Assembly (NCBI GenBank): GCA_030068075.1
Contig: CM057833.1
Span: 43,977,587 to 44,041,586, forward strand
DNA: 64,000 bases
Direction of reading: 5' to 3'
Source: Paguma larvata
Taxonomy: Eukaryota > Chordata > Mammalia > Carnivora > Viverridae
Under the pieces are notes generated by a model. That model had not been told where the DNA came from. It was given only the letters and a program-made list of their open reading frames with translations, and did not search any database. Numbering within the stretch: position 1 is the first letter of the stretch; each line of letters begins with the position of its first letter. Of the stretch, positions 1 through 9,765 are shown in pieces. The position numbers and the translations under genes were made by a program.

Positions 1-14
1 TACTGACTTCCTGC

Positions 15-195
15 AAGGTGCTGGGCATCGTATTAGCAGTTTTCCCTCATGTTTCTTATTCTTGCAACAGCCCCAGGAGATGGCTGCTCTGCAGACCCCA
101 TTTCACACACAAGGACGCTGAGGGTCAAAGAGGTTAAGTGACTCGCCCAGGGTCACACAGTACTGAAGTGACACCGCAGGCTATCGTGGCTCCTA
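15..195 (-). repeat. MIR SINE fragment
   Basis: Reads as the reverse complement of MIR: a 'gtgctgggcat' start, then the conserved core 'gaggttaagtgactcgccc' followed by 'agggtcacacag'. This is an ancient tRNA-derived SINE shared by all mammals. No TSD is visible, as expected at this age. Confidence 0.8.
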
Positions 196-199
196 CGCG

Positions 200-943
200 C
201 CCACTCCATCCACTGCATGGAAGAGGCAGCAGTTTCCTGCTGTGCATTTTCCTCTGTTTGTTTTACCACAGAGGCACACCCTGAGCTCCTCCTTGCCAGC
301 GGCTCCAGGCCCACGAGGCCATCCACGCGGCCATCCACACAGCCAGCTCTGACGTCCCCTCGAAGTCACACAACCAAGGGCGCTCACTTACAGCAGATCG
401 GTAGGACTTTCCACTGCACAGAGGATTCCAGCCTTGCCAAGTTCTGCCCCAGCCAGGCTCCTGGAGGTGGGCCTCGTGTGTTCCCATTGCATAAGTGTTA
501 TTCCAGCCAGTTCCTGGAATCGGAAATACGGCAAACCATTCACCTAGTGGGGAGCCCTTGCCCAGGAGGGATGGTTGTTTGGTTAGCTGTGCCTTCAAGG
601 CCCTTTCCAGGAGAACGGCTTGTGAAAAGGCTTGTCTAGCAAGGCCACTTTCTTAAGTCAAAGTTGTTTTATTTTCCCTCTTCTTCGGTCATCCAACACA
701 TGCTTTTCCACCCAATGATCTCTGAAATCCACCTCAGCAGCCCCTGCCTGCCTCAGCCCCACTGCCATCCCTGGCTGAAATCACACCGTGGCCTGCTTGC
801 TGTATCCCAGGCTTCCTGCCTCCAGCCCAGGACCAGCTGTGAGCCAACATCCACTCTGCAGCCAGGAGGATCTTTCCAAATGCCAATCCTCCTGCATATA
901 GGCCCCAGCATAAAATCCTTCAGTGACTCTCCAGCATCTAAAA
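200..943. other. Unassigned sequence, no gene recognised
   Basis: No repeat family is recognised here. Open frames up to about 140 codons exist on both strands, but they overlap each other and show no recognisable domain or splice-bounded structure. I read this as non-coding. Confidence 0.5.
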
Positions 944-1187
944 AATAAATACTCTCGGGGTGCCTGAGTGGCTCAGTTGGTTAAACGTCCGACTTTAGCT
1001 CAGGTCATGATCTCGCTGTTCGTGAGTTCAAGCCCGTGTTGGGCTCTGTGCTGACAGCTCAGAGCCTGGAGCCTGCTTCGGATTCTGTATCTATCTCCCT
1101 CTCTCTCTGCCTCTTCCCTGCTCACACTCTGTCTCGGTTCCTCTCTCTTAAAAATAAACATTAAAAAAATTTTTAATAAATACTCTC
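944..1187 (+). mobile_element. Cat-type tRNA-Lys SINE with 13-bp TSD
   Basis: A full-length carnivore SINE with body 957-1174. It has a tRNA-like head (ggctcagttggtt), the central 'ctgacagctcagagcctggag' segment, a CT-rich tract and an A-rich tail. A perfect 13-bp duplication, aataaatactctc, flanks it at 944-956 and 1175-1187. It is non-autonomous and was mobilised by L1 machinery. Confidence 0.95.
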
Positions 1188-1271
1188 TATTGTTTGAATT
1201 GTTTGCAATGAGAAGGTATTATTGTTATAAATTTGAAAGAAAATATTTTAAAATGCTTAATTTGCTACGCA

Positions 1272-1351
1272 AGGGGATGCCTGCCTGGCTCAGTTGGTAG
1301 AGCATATGACTCTTGATCTTGGGGTCATGAGTTTACTTTAAAAAAAAAAAC
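1272..1351 (+). mobile_element. Older carnivore SINE, truncated
   Basis: The head carries 'agcatatgactcttgatcttggggtcatgagttt' type sequence, the older carnivore-wide SINE form rather than the cat form. The B-box region runs almost straight into an A-run, so the middle is missing. Confidence 0.75.
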
Positions 1352-1359
1352 TTTAACAG

Positions 1360-1500
1360 ATATGCTTCCCTCCCTAGAATGCAACTTTTGAAAGAAGTGG
1401 GGAAAAAAATCTTTCTTGTCTCTATATCCCTAGAACACGGTTCAGTGCCCTACACACCGAAGGTACGTACTTAAGATGTGTTTACTGACATTCAATGAAC
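1360..1500 (+). repeat. L2 LINE 3' end
   Basis: Matches the L2 3' terminus: a 'tctatatccctagaac' block, then a degraded 'cagtgcctggcacatagtaggtgctcaataaatg' equivalent. Ancient and diverged. Confidence 0.6.
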
Positions 1501-2998
1501 TGGTACTTACCCAGTTAATGAGAACTCATGAGGAGGATCACATACCCATTGTAACTAGACTGGATCAATGAAGCCAAAACAGCTTCATCGGTGTGTGCCG
1601 CATTATCTAAGATAAAGATATAACTTCCATTATAATATTTTGTTATTGTAAGTGGTCCCTAGGCTCTCTTTGTTAATTCATAGTAGACTAGAACTCCAGA
1701 TTGGGATCCATTTGATTGGCCAGATCTCGTCTTTACCGATGAAGGTAGACAAATTGCCTAGGGACAATTCTGATGAGCTCCCAAGAGAGAACCAGAGTAG
1801 TGAGTGGAAATTACCAGAAGAGCGCTTTCAGCCCCCTGCCTTACATTCCCATCTAATGCCAGCGACACTCTTTCCCACACCTGATGTCTTAGGTATCGAA
1901 GCTATGTTTGGTCATGTACTAGCTCTGTGACCACTTCATTTCTTGAGACTCTATGTTTGCACCTGTTCACGGGCGACTTGTGAAAATCAAACGAAGCTGC
2001 ATAGCATAATGTTTTGTATGTGGCCGATGAATTCAAGGAATACAGAAAACCACTGAAATGATTAAAGTTACCTAGGCACAAATCTGTCTCTACTGCAAGA
2101 TTAGGCACGTGAATTAGAGAGACCATGTCTCACTCATCCTGCCTTCCTCAGGGTTCCTAGGAGGTCCTCTTGAATTGATCGGGTGATCAGCCAATGATCT
2201 GGACAGGAATTGACATAAGGCCTGGATGTGCTAGCACCCCTGGCTCCTAGTAAGAACAAGGCCGAGGCTATGGGACCAGTCATGGGCCTAACTCAGGCTT
2301 GCCTCCATGAAGCAAAGAAGACACATTGTCAGGGGAAGGCAGCACACAATTCAGTCTTCCCAGATGCCTTCCAGGGGAGCATTTTATTCACTCCCTTATT
2401 GAATCTGCCCAAGTTTTGGATTTATTCTATAGTTCCAAAGGCTATGAAACTAGGTTTTGTCAGCCACCAAGAGCTGATCCTTCTCTCCGCATGCCAAGAG
2501 CTAATGTGGAAACCAGACTGCTTGTGTGTTATTGGACAGTGAGCACAGGAAGGTACCATAACCTGGAAGTAGAATCCACATATTAACGCAACCAGTGCAT
2601 TCTCCACTTCCCGGGCCACAAGGCTTGGGAAGTCACATTAGACACGCTGAAGATCATGGGGTGACCTAGGGATCAGCGCAAGAGGAGTTACATGAATAAA
2701 CTATCTAATAGCACCCAATTAAGATAGTCTTATGTGATTCCCAGCAAACAGCATGGACACAGTGCCAAAATTTCCCTCCGTGACTCTGCTTTCCTTTCTT
2801 CTTCAAATATATTTGAGCTCTATGGCTGGATTAAGATCAGTTGACTCTCAGAATCCTGAGAGCCATCCTGTCTCCTCACTAATCCTCTTGTGCCTATCTT
2901 AAACTTTAACTCTCAAAGGATAATCTTGTTTCCATATTTCTGAGTCCCCCCCAGGAAGTTCCTTGTAATCCTAAGTACTGGCAACAATGGTTTTACTT
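1501..2998. other. Unassigned sequence, no gene recognised
   Basis: About 1.5 kb without a repeat family I can name. The open frames, of at most about 104 codons, overlap in competing frames. No CpG-rich promoter-like block is seen. Confidence 0.45.
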
Positions 2999-2999
2999 G

Positions 3000-3190
3000 A
3001 GAACAGACCAGTATAGTAGAATGAGCATAAAATCTACAGTCAAGAAATTGGAATTAAAAGCAGGCTCAGACACTTGAGTGGGATGGACCTCATCTTGTCA
3101 TCTGCTAAGTGGAAATAAAATGCTCCTAACTCCTCCACTAGGGTAGTGGCAAGGGTCAAATGAGGTCAAAGATGTCATCAACTCCATATG
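3000..3190 (+). repeat. MIR SINE
   Basis: A diverged plus-strand MIR. Its start resembles 'cagtatagtagaatgagca', and it ends in a region like 'ctaagtggaaataaaatgctcctaactcc' that corresponds to the MIR 'tgtaaaatggggataataat' segment. The first 36 bases recur at 5536-5571. Confidence 0.65.
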
Positions 3191-3930
3191 ACAAGCTAGT
3201 CATTATTTCTGTTCTTTTCTTTAAAGACTGGGAATAAGAAGGGTATAATTTTACTGTCATTAGGCCGTTCTTTCGTTGACACAAACAGAAAAACCACCTG
3301 CAAAATAGGAGGCAGTGTTTAACACTCAACCACTGAGTAGCCATCTTCCCTCCCAAACCAGCCACACCTCTTTTGCATCTGAACTCCTGGTCCCAGACTT
3401 CCCTAAAGGATATGTCTGAGGAAGCATCCAATTGGATGTATTTCCTGCAGAACTGTCTGGGGAGAGGTCTGATGCTTTTGCCCCATTTTGCATATAACTG
3501 GAGGTTCCAGTGATATGAAAGCCAAGAACTGGGTGGAGATTCATCCAGAAAATAGCCAGACTTTCTGGATACCAGAAAGAGTTCACTTGGGGTTGGACTG
3601 ATTCAGCTGTCAAGCAGTAGCAGACACAAGGATTCCTTTTTAATGAGAGCTAACCAGCCCACCCCTCGTGGGGTATGAACAGCATGAGCAGTATTTGGCA
3701 GATGAATCTACCTACTGTAGGGTCATCCATCTGGGACCGCCTCGAACGCGGCCCAAAGAACCAGGAGGTCCTTGCAAAACATCCACCACCGTTAATTACG
3801 GGACACCGTGCTGTGGAAACCGAAGCAGATGTTGACTCCTGTTCTATAACCGTCTCTGACTCTCATGCCTCAATACTTCCTAACACTCACTCTTTGCTTC
3901 AACAAGACATATCTCCTGACTCTGATCTCC
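3191..3930. other. Unassigned sequence, no gene recognised
   Basis: No repeat family is recognised. The open frames of 88-95 codons have no recognisable domain. Confidence 0.45.
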
Positions 3931-4009
3931 TCATGCCATGACTATTTCCTGCCTCTAGGTCTTTGCTCATGCTGTAATCTGTCAACAATTAGTAGTTGGG
4001 GGGCTGGGC

Positions 4010-4095
4010 AGGACCCAAGGGCCTTATCTGTAAGTCTCTAGTATCTAGTATGGTGTCCAGACAGAGAAGTAGTTCAGTGAATATCAGGTGGATGA
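4010..4095 (+). repeat. L2 LINE 3' end
   Basis: The run 'tctagtatctagtatggtgtccag' followed by '...gtgaatatcaggtggatgaatgaatg' matches the L2 terminus, which ends in a natural (TGAA)n tail. That tail probably seeded the adjacent microsatellite. Confidence 0.6.
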
Positions 4096-4185
4096 ATGAA
4101 TGAGTGAATGAATGAATGAGTCAGTGAATGAATTAGTGAATGAGTAAGTGGATGAATAAGTAAAGGAATAAATTACTGAATGGAA
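4088..4185 (+). repeat. (TGAA)n imperfect microsatellite
   Basis: An interrupted tetranucleotide array built on gaatgaatgagtgaatgaat, with many point changes. It sits directly at the 3' end of an L2, whose tail has the same unit. Confidence 0.9.
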
Positions 4186-4589
4186 GCCTGTGCTATCCTT
4201 CTTCAAATAATAAGCCAGTTGAACTCCTGATATCCTTGTTTTATTTTAGGATAGCCCAGACTGCATAGTTCTCATATGCAGGAAAATAGGTCAGTGAAAC
4301 CTGGGGAATCAAAATTAGTTTCAGATTAACTGGGTTTAATTTCCAACCATTCAGTAATAGTCTAGCGGAGTCTAGTACCAGTGCTAAGATCTGGGTGCAC
4401 AGATTTGGTATAAACTCCAAACAGTAACCTGTCCTGTTAAGGTGATGGGCTCTTTTTTTAAAAAAAAAACCTCAGGTGTTGTCTCCATGGAGCGTGACCC
4501 GGGTCAATCCACTTGTGTTCTCATGTCAGAACAGGGTCCATGGAGCCAAGAATGAAACCAATGCTTTTCAGGTACAGCTTCTCTTACAG
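4186..4589. other. Unassigned sequence with a T/A run
   Basis: No gene or named repeat is recognised. It contains a short adjacent T-run and A-run near 4452-4469. Confidence 0.4.
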
Positions 4590-4755
4590 CTGCTGTACAA
4601 TATAAACAATCATTATTCTCCATTTTACTGCTGAGAAAGCTGAGTCTCCAAGAGATGAGGTGACTTGCCCAATCTTATCGCTAGTTCACAGATCCAGGGT
4701 CCAAATCCAGGCCAGTGTGCCTCTAGGTCCATGCTCTTCTATCCACGACTAGATA
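4590..4755 (-). repeat. MIR SINE
   Basis: A minus-strand MIR: 'attattctccattttactgctgagaaagctgag', then a 'gacttgcccaatcttatcgctag' core, ending in a 'ccatgctcttctatcca' block. It directly abuts the MER5A element. Confidence 0.85.
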
Positions 4756-4764
4756 TGGCTAGGC

Positions 4765-4942
4765 CAGTGGTTCTCAAACTTGAGATGTCTACAGGGCTTG
4801 TTAAAACCCAGATTGCTGGGCCTCTCCTCCAGATTTTCTGACTCAGTAGGTCTGGGATGGAGTCTGAGAATTTGCCGCTTTATCATGTCCCCTGGTGAAG
4901 ATGCTGATGTTGGTCCAGGGATTATATTTTGAGAAACATTTG
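4765..4942 (+). mobile_element. MER5A hAT-Charlie DNA transposon
   Basis: A complete non-autonomous hAT element. It begins cagtggttctcaaact and ends in ttttgagaaacatttg, which are inverted terminal repeats. The body contains 'cttgttaaaacccagattgctggg' and 'tctgactcagtaggtctggg', both diagnostic of MER5A. Flanking bases share an imperfect 'ggcta' duplication. Confidence 0.93.
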
Positions 4943-5535
4943 GCTACAGTAACAGAAAAGACTCTTAACTGTAGTTAACAGAAGCCAACTGAGCAAAAAA
5001 GGAGCATTTTATTACATGGATATCAGGGCATGTACTGATACCCAAAGGAAGGAATGCAATTGGGTCAAACAGGCCTGGAAACTCTATGTCTAGCTTTCAT
5101 CCTCAGCTTCTGTTGGAAATTTTCTTCATTTTTCTCCTTATATTTATACCAGCTTCTGAATCTGCCCCTCCACCCCCCCGTCTAGTGATAGACCACATGG
5201 CTGGCAGCTTCCTCTAAGTTATGCCGTGCAGAGCAAGCAACCCAAAGAAAGACAGAATCTTCCTCACTGCCCCAGCCCCAAAGTTCCCAAGACTTGCTTG
5301 AGTGGGATGCACCCCTCTAGTCTAATCACCTGTGAGCAGGACACTAATGTGGACAGCATTGTACCAAGTGGCTACCAGAGCCCCATCACTGGATACAGAT
5401 GGACAAAGAAGGCTAGTTTGCAGAGAAAGGAATTAGGTAGTAAACCCAGCGGCGGACCACTATGAGTGGGGTGTGATAAATGTGCATACAGAGAGGTAAG
5501 AAGTGAGAAAACTGTATTAAGCCAGAGTAGTGACC
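4943..5535. other. Unassigned sequence, no gene recognised
   Basis: No repeat family is recognised. It contains a short C-rich run near 5167-5181. Confidence 0.4.
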
Positions 5536-5578
5536 AGAACAGCCCGGTACAGTAGAATGAGCATAAAATCTCATTCTA
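5536..5578. repeat. Copied segment ending in a snap-back hairpin
   Basis: Bases 5536-5571 match 3000-3035 at 33 of 36 positions. The segment ends in a perfect 9-bp inverted repeat, tagaatgag (5553-5561) and ctcattcta (5570-5578), around an 8-base loop. The parent segment is the start of an ancient MIR, so this level of identity is unexpected. Confidence 0.7.
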
Positions 5579-6120
5579 GATGAAATCTCATGCTGCTGAT
5601 GGTCTTTGGAAATAATGTTTTTCGCTGGGACTAGAAGAGACAGTAAATAGTAAATCCATCTGGTTTGCAAATTCTCTTAAATAAGTCTACACAGACAATT
5701 CCTAGGGCTGAATAGAGCCAATTCTGTTTTCTTACAAGGACAATGGAATGTGGAATTTCAGACCAGTGCAGCTGGCCAGGCTGGGTCAGGGAAAAGGCAC
5801 AGATTACATTCATTAATGTTTTGCAAACCCACCCAGTCCCCCCCCCCATCACCACCCTTGCCTCTCTGTACCCCACCCTGCAAGGGAATAGCCTAAAAGT
5901 TGCTAAAAAGGGTTGAGAAGAATTTGAGGCAGACTGGGTCAGATGTTCAGTGAGGACTTCCCACGCGGGCACAGGCACCAGCCTGCTGCTGTGTTTCTGA
6001 GAAGCGTGCGCTGCCAGCAGGCTGCGTCCTGCCGAGTTAGGATCCCTGTCCTCTGGCAGCGCCTCTGAGTCCCTGCTTGCTGGGAATTCCCGTGATGGGA
6101 GTATGGTGAGGGACAGGTAC
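5579..6120. other. Unassigned sequence, no gene recognised
   Basis: No repeat or gene is recognised. A C-run lies near 5839-5847. The open frames on the minus strand (115 and 133 codons across 5631-6340) are unsupported. Confidence 0.4.
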
Positions 6121-6124
6121 CAGC

Positions 6125-6265
6125 AGCAGGCACCGTGGAAAGAGCACTGGATTTAGGGGTAAGCCTCAGTGGGTTCAACTTCTGACTCTGGCAAACAGAG
6201 AGAAGAGCCCAAGTAAGTCGCCTGAAGTTGGGCAACATAATAATCAGCATCCCTCTGATTCGCCA
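6125..6265 (+). repeat. MIR-like SINE fragment
   Basis: 'caccgtggaaagagcactggattta' followed by 'gggttcaacttctgactctg' matches the 5' half of MIR. The rest is poorly preserved. Confidence 0.55.
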
Positions 6266-7763
6266 GCCTGCTAGGAATAGCAAATGTGATTGGCTGAGAG
6301 TATCACACATAAGGTCAGGAGGAGGCCACCACCGGCACATCTAATGTTTTTGTGTAAATCAGAAAAAGGCACCACTCACGCCATGCCAGTGCACGTGGTT
6401 TAGCAAGCTGAATGTGCACTGCATTTCTTCCCCTGAGCTACCCTTGCACAGGGAATACCTTCACAGTGGCCCTCGGGTCATGGAGCCCCCTTTCAGAGGG
6501 CCACGGAGTGGTCTCCATTGGCTTGGATGCTAGCAAGAGGTGAAGAGAGCTGTCAAGGCAGCTGTAACCACTGTCCCCCCCAATCCAAGTTAAAAACAGC
6601 CAGAATGAGCAATCCCCATCTAGAAACCCACCCTCGCTCCAATGGAGACAGGTGGAGGAAAGAGCCACAAATCTGCATTCACTGACATCCTTCACTGGAA
6701 ACATCTACACCATCAAGAAAAAACAAAGTTTTCTAGAAGCTTCAAACTGGCTGGTGTGAATGTACGTATTTTCACAAAACTCCTTCCAGCATCTCCTTTC
6801 CTATACCTTACTCTGGGAGGCCTGTACTTACCGTTCCTTCCATTGCCAGGTCTATACCACATGAGTAGAGGTTTGGTGTTGAACAGCATGTATGAGCCAC
6901 ATTTTCGGAGCCACCAGAGTTCATAAACACAAGTTAACCCTACTTATCCTTTGCTTTCTGCTTTTTGCTAGAATCCTATTTTTCTTTGATTACTTTTTTT
7001 CTGCTTCTGTCTAAAACTCTATTAACCCTGTGTTCCTAGTCAAGTTTATATTTTGCCTCAGTGCTCTGCCTGCTTCTGTTGAGCCGCAGTGCCTGAACTT
7101 CTCATGCATGGAACCACAGGGAAAGGGGCGGGCAGAGCCCCTTGGTTTCTGTGTGCCTAGTCCTCAAGTATGTGTCTTTTTCTCTCTCTCCAACCTCACT
7201 CCACGCTGCTCCTGAAGCTCCTAGATTCTAATTCCATGGCCCACTTTACATTTACATCTTCATCTTGCCTCATGAACTTGACCCTCTACCTGCTCCCCCC
7301 AGCAAGAGATGTTGAGATCACCTCTCAGCTAACAAGATTCTGGTTCTCCCCTCCCAGCCTGAACTGTTTTAGGTAAATACTTCTACTGGTTTGCCTGTGC
7401 TCTGGGGCTTCCCACATTCATCAACCCCACCCCTCGTGAGTTATATACCCAAAAGGCCACCCAGACTCAGGAACCAGAAAAGAGTAAGTGGCACTAAGAG
7501 GAAACCCAGTGAAGTCTGGAAGGAACAGAAAGGTGCGCTCATGCTCTTCGTGAGGGGAAAATCCCAGTCATCCCACTTGTAAAGAAAGGCACCGTGAACT
7601 TCTCAGGAATGGAGTCTGAACCTCATATGAACAGACAACTGGGGAAAGCTCAGGGATGCCAAAAGGGAGTTTCAGGAGGCTCAAAAGAGCTGTAAATACA
7701 GTTCATAAAGTGTCAAGTGAAAAATCAATATAGGTTCTCATTAAAGTTAATGATCAGTTAATA
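6266..7763. other. Unassigned sequence, no gene recognised
   Basis: About 1.5 kb without a nameable repeat. Open frames of 60-94 codons on both strands lack recognisable domains. Confidence 0.4.
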
Positions 7764-8014
7764 CTTCTGGGATTAGGGGGGCACCTGGGTGGCTCAGTTG
7801 GTTGGGCGTCCGACTTCAGCTCGGGTCATGATCTCACAGTTCGTGAGTTTGAGCCCCACACTGGGATCTGTGCTGACAGCTCAGAGCCTGGAACCTGTTT
7901 CAGACTCTATGTCTCTCTCTCTCTCTGCCCCTCCCCTGCTCACACTCTGTCTCTGTCTCTCAAAAAATAAATAAATGTTAAAAAAATTAAAAAAAAAAAC
8001 CTTCCAGGATTAGG
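7764..8014 (+). mobile_element. Cat-type tRNA-Lys SINE
   Basis: A full-length copy with body 7778-8000, showing head, central segment, CT-rich tract and an A-rich tail. A 14-bp duplication with two mismatches (cttctgggattagg and cttccaggattagg) flanks it at 7764-7777 and 8001-8014. Confidence 0.93.
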
Positions 8015-8254
8015 TTGCCTATATCTGCATGTCTTTCTTAAATTCCCGAATGTTTCTGAAATCTGGAGGTCTACCTGCTTCCAGGCTTGTTCCACTCAAA
8101 TTCACCCCCAAGTAGCCAGGGGGCTTGCCACTTGTCTGCTAAGAATCCATCATGGGTGAAGCTCCGTGCATCCTTGGTCTGCACACGAGGCCCTGCAGGA
8201 CCAGAGCTTGCCTACTCACCTGGGTAGACACCATCCCCATCACAGGACTCTTTA

Positions 8255-8360
8255 AGGCACAGCCTCTATCTTCTTCATTCTTGTGTCCCTATCACCCAGA
8301 GTTACCCCGACACATAACAGACATTCCATAAACAGACTGTATCCATTCACTAATTAATAG
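8255..8360 (+). repeat. L2 LINE 3' end
   Basis: The 'tcttgtgtccctatcacccagagt' block followed by 'acataacagacattccataaacag' corresponds to the L2 terminal 'gtatccccagcgcctag...cacatagtaggtgctcaataaa' arrangement. Confidence 0.6.
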
Positions 8361-8471
8361 CATGGACAAAGTGTTCCTGATTGGGACCTAATCCCATTTA
8401 TTTAAACTTCTCTTCTTTCTGTAAAGAAAAAAATGAAGTGACATCACTGAGCTTTCAGCCACCGAACTGCA

Positions 8472-8547
8472 GCAGCCCTGGACCCTGCGAACGTAGTCCC
8501 CAGGGCTGCGGGATTAGGCGGCTAGGCTGGAGCTCCCTCCGCAGCCC
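8472..8547. other. Three-arm GC-rich inverted repeat
   Basis: Arm 1 gcagccctgg (8472-8481) pairs perfectly with arm 2 ccagggctgc (8500-8509). The right part of arm 2 (gggctgcgg, 8503-8511) can instead pair with arm 3 ccgcagccc (8539-8547). The two stems exclude each other. It lies in unassigned, moderately GC-rich sequence. Confidence 0.75.
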
Positions 8548-9234
8548 GTGTCGGCAAGGCTGAGTCCCTGAGCACGAAGCCTGCCCTGGTTGGAGAGGTG
8601 GAAAATAGCTAGTAGCCACTGAGAGCCTGCAGCCAAGGAGCTGTTTTTCTAGTCTGAACCCACACACCCAGACAGTCCCGAGAGATCCTGAGGGTAAATG
8701 AATGTCCGCTTACACAGGAACTCGACTCCCTGTGGGGGCCATCCCAGCACCAAGCCCTCCCTGGTCTTGCTCCCCGGCACCCGGTGGTCTGACGCCTACT
8801 TCCTCTACCACGTTCCACAACAATGAGGTCTCCTGGCACCCCATCTAGCTTCTGTTTCCCCTTGGTTTTGTTCCGGAATGCCTCATGGAAAGGTTCTACT
8901 TCTAAGTTTTCTCCCAAGAGTGGGGGACTCTTTGCTGTTCAGCAAAGCCAGCATCCTTGAGTGCGCTCGGCAGGCTGCACTGCAAGGGTTCTCTCAATGG
9001 CTCTTGGCAGCACGAAGCGGCCGTACTAGCTGTCTTCCCACCACAGACCCTCCTTACATCCCTGAGGTCCAAAATAGCCCAGAGTGGAGGCATGAAGCAA
9101 AGGTCAGAAGCACCCCAAGGACAAGCTGGCACTTGTCTTGTCGACCCCATGACATTTCTGCTAACTTGGGACCCTTTGTCAAAGGAAACTTCTCTTGCAG
9201 GCAGCTGCGCTGAGGGCGCTGGGGAGAGGCTGTC
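8548..9234. other. Unassigned moderately GC-rich sequence
   Basis: No gene or repeat family is recognised. Open frames up to 111 codons overlap on both strands and are judged to be chance. Confidence 0.4.
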
Positions 9235-9350
9235 TGTACAGTAGAAAGAGCAAGGACTGTGACACCAGAAGGTCCAGCTTTGGCTCGCTGCATCCAGCTA
9301 TGGGGGCTCTGACAAGCCACGAAGCTTTTTGGAGCCTCTTTTGCTGAGAG
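9235..9350 (+). repeat. MIR SINE fragment
   Basis: The 'gtacagtagaaagagcaaggact' start and the 'cagctttggctcgctgc' segment match the MIR 5' half. Confidence 0.6.
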
Positions 9351-9473
9351 CCCATGAGGTCAGTTAGATCTGAATCTGCCGCATACGGAGCAAGGAGAGA
9401 CCATGAGAAGAGTGCCTTCACTGAGCGCCAGATTCTTCATCCATGAAAGCCAGACCAAAAATACATTCCCCCT

Positions 9474-9607
9474 TGGGGAGGAGCACTGGGTGTTGTAGGT
9501 GAGCAATGAAACACGGGTATCTTCCCGCACAACCAAGAGCACACTGTATACACTGTATGTTAGCCAACTTGAAAATAAATTATACTAAAAAACAAAAAAC
9601 AAAAAAA
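9474..9607 (+). mobile_element. Carnivore L1 3' end, 5'-truncated
   Basis: The phrase 'gagcactgggtgttgtaggt', then 'cactgtatgttagccaacttgaaaataaat' and an A-rich tail, is the 3' UTR end common to carnivore L1s. Only about 130 bases remain. This is typical truncation during target-primed reverse transcription. Confidence 0.8.
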
Positions 9608-9619
9608 CTTCCCCTTTAA

Positions 9620-9765
9620 ATCCTCTCAGCAATTTCCTGAAGCTCAGAGAAGTTAAAGTGCTTTCCAAGGTCACATAGGTAATGAGGCAGAACCAGGATG
9701 GAGCTCAGCTCTAATTCCCACATCCCATGTCCCGAGCCGCATCCCTCCAGAGCAAGTAAGACACA
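9620..9765 (-). repeat. MIR SINE
   Basis: 'tgaagctcagagaagttaaagtg' followed by 'ccaaggtcacataggtaatgag' is the antisense MIR core. Confidence 0.8.

Noticed and set aside
957..1030. tRNA-Lys-like gene (the same applies to every SINE head)
   Set aside because: The tRNA-like heads continue into SINE bodies and A-tails, with TSDs. They are retroposons, not functional tRNA genes.
8440..8620. CpG island or promoter
   Set aside because: GC content is raised, but CpG dinucleotides are too sparse and the block too short.
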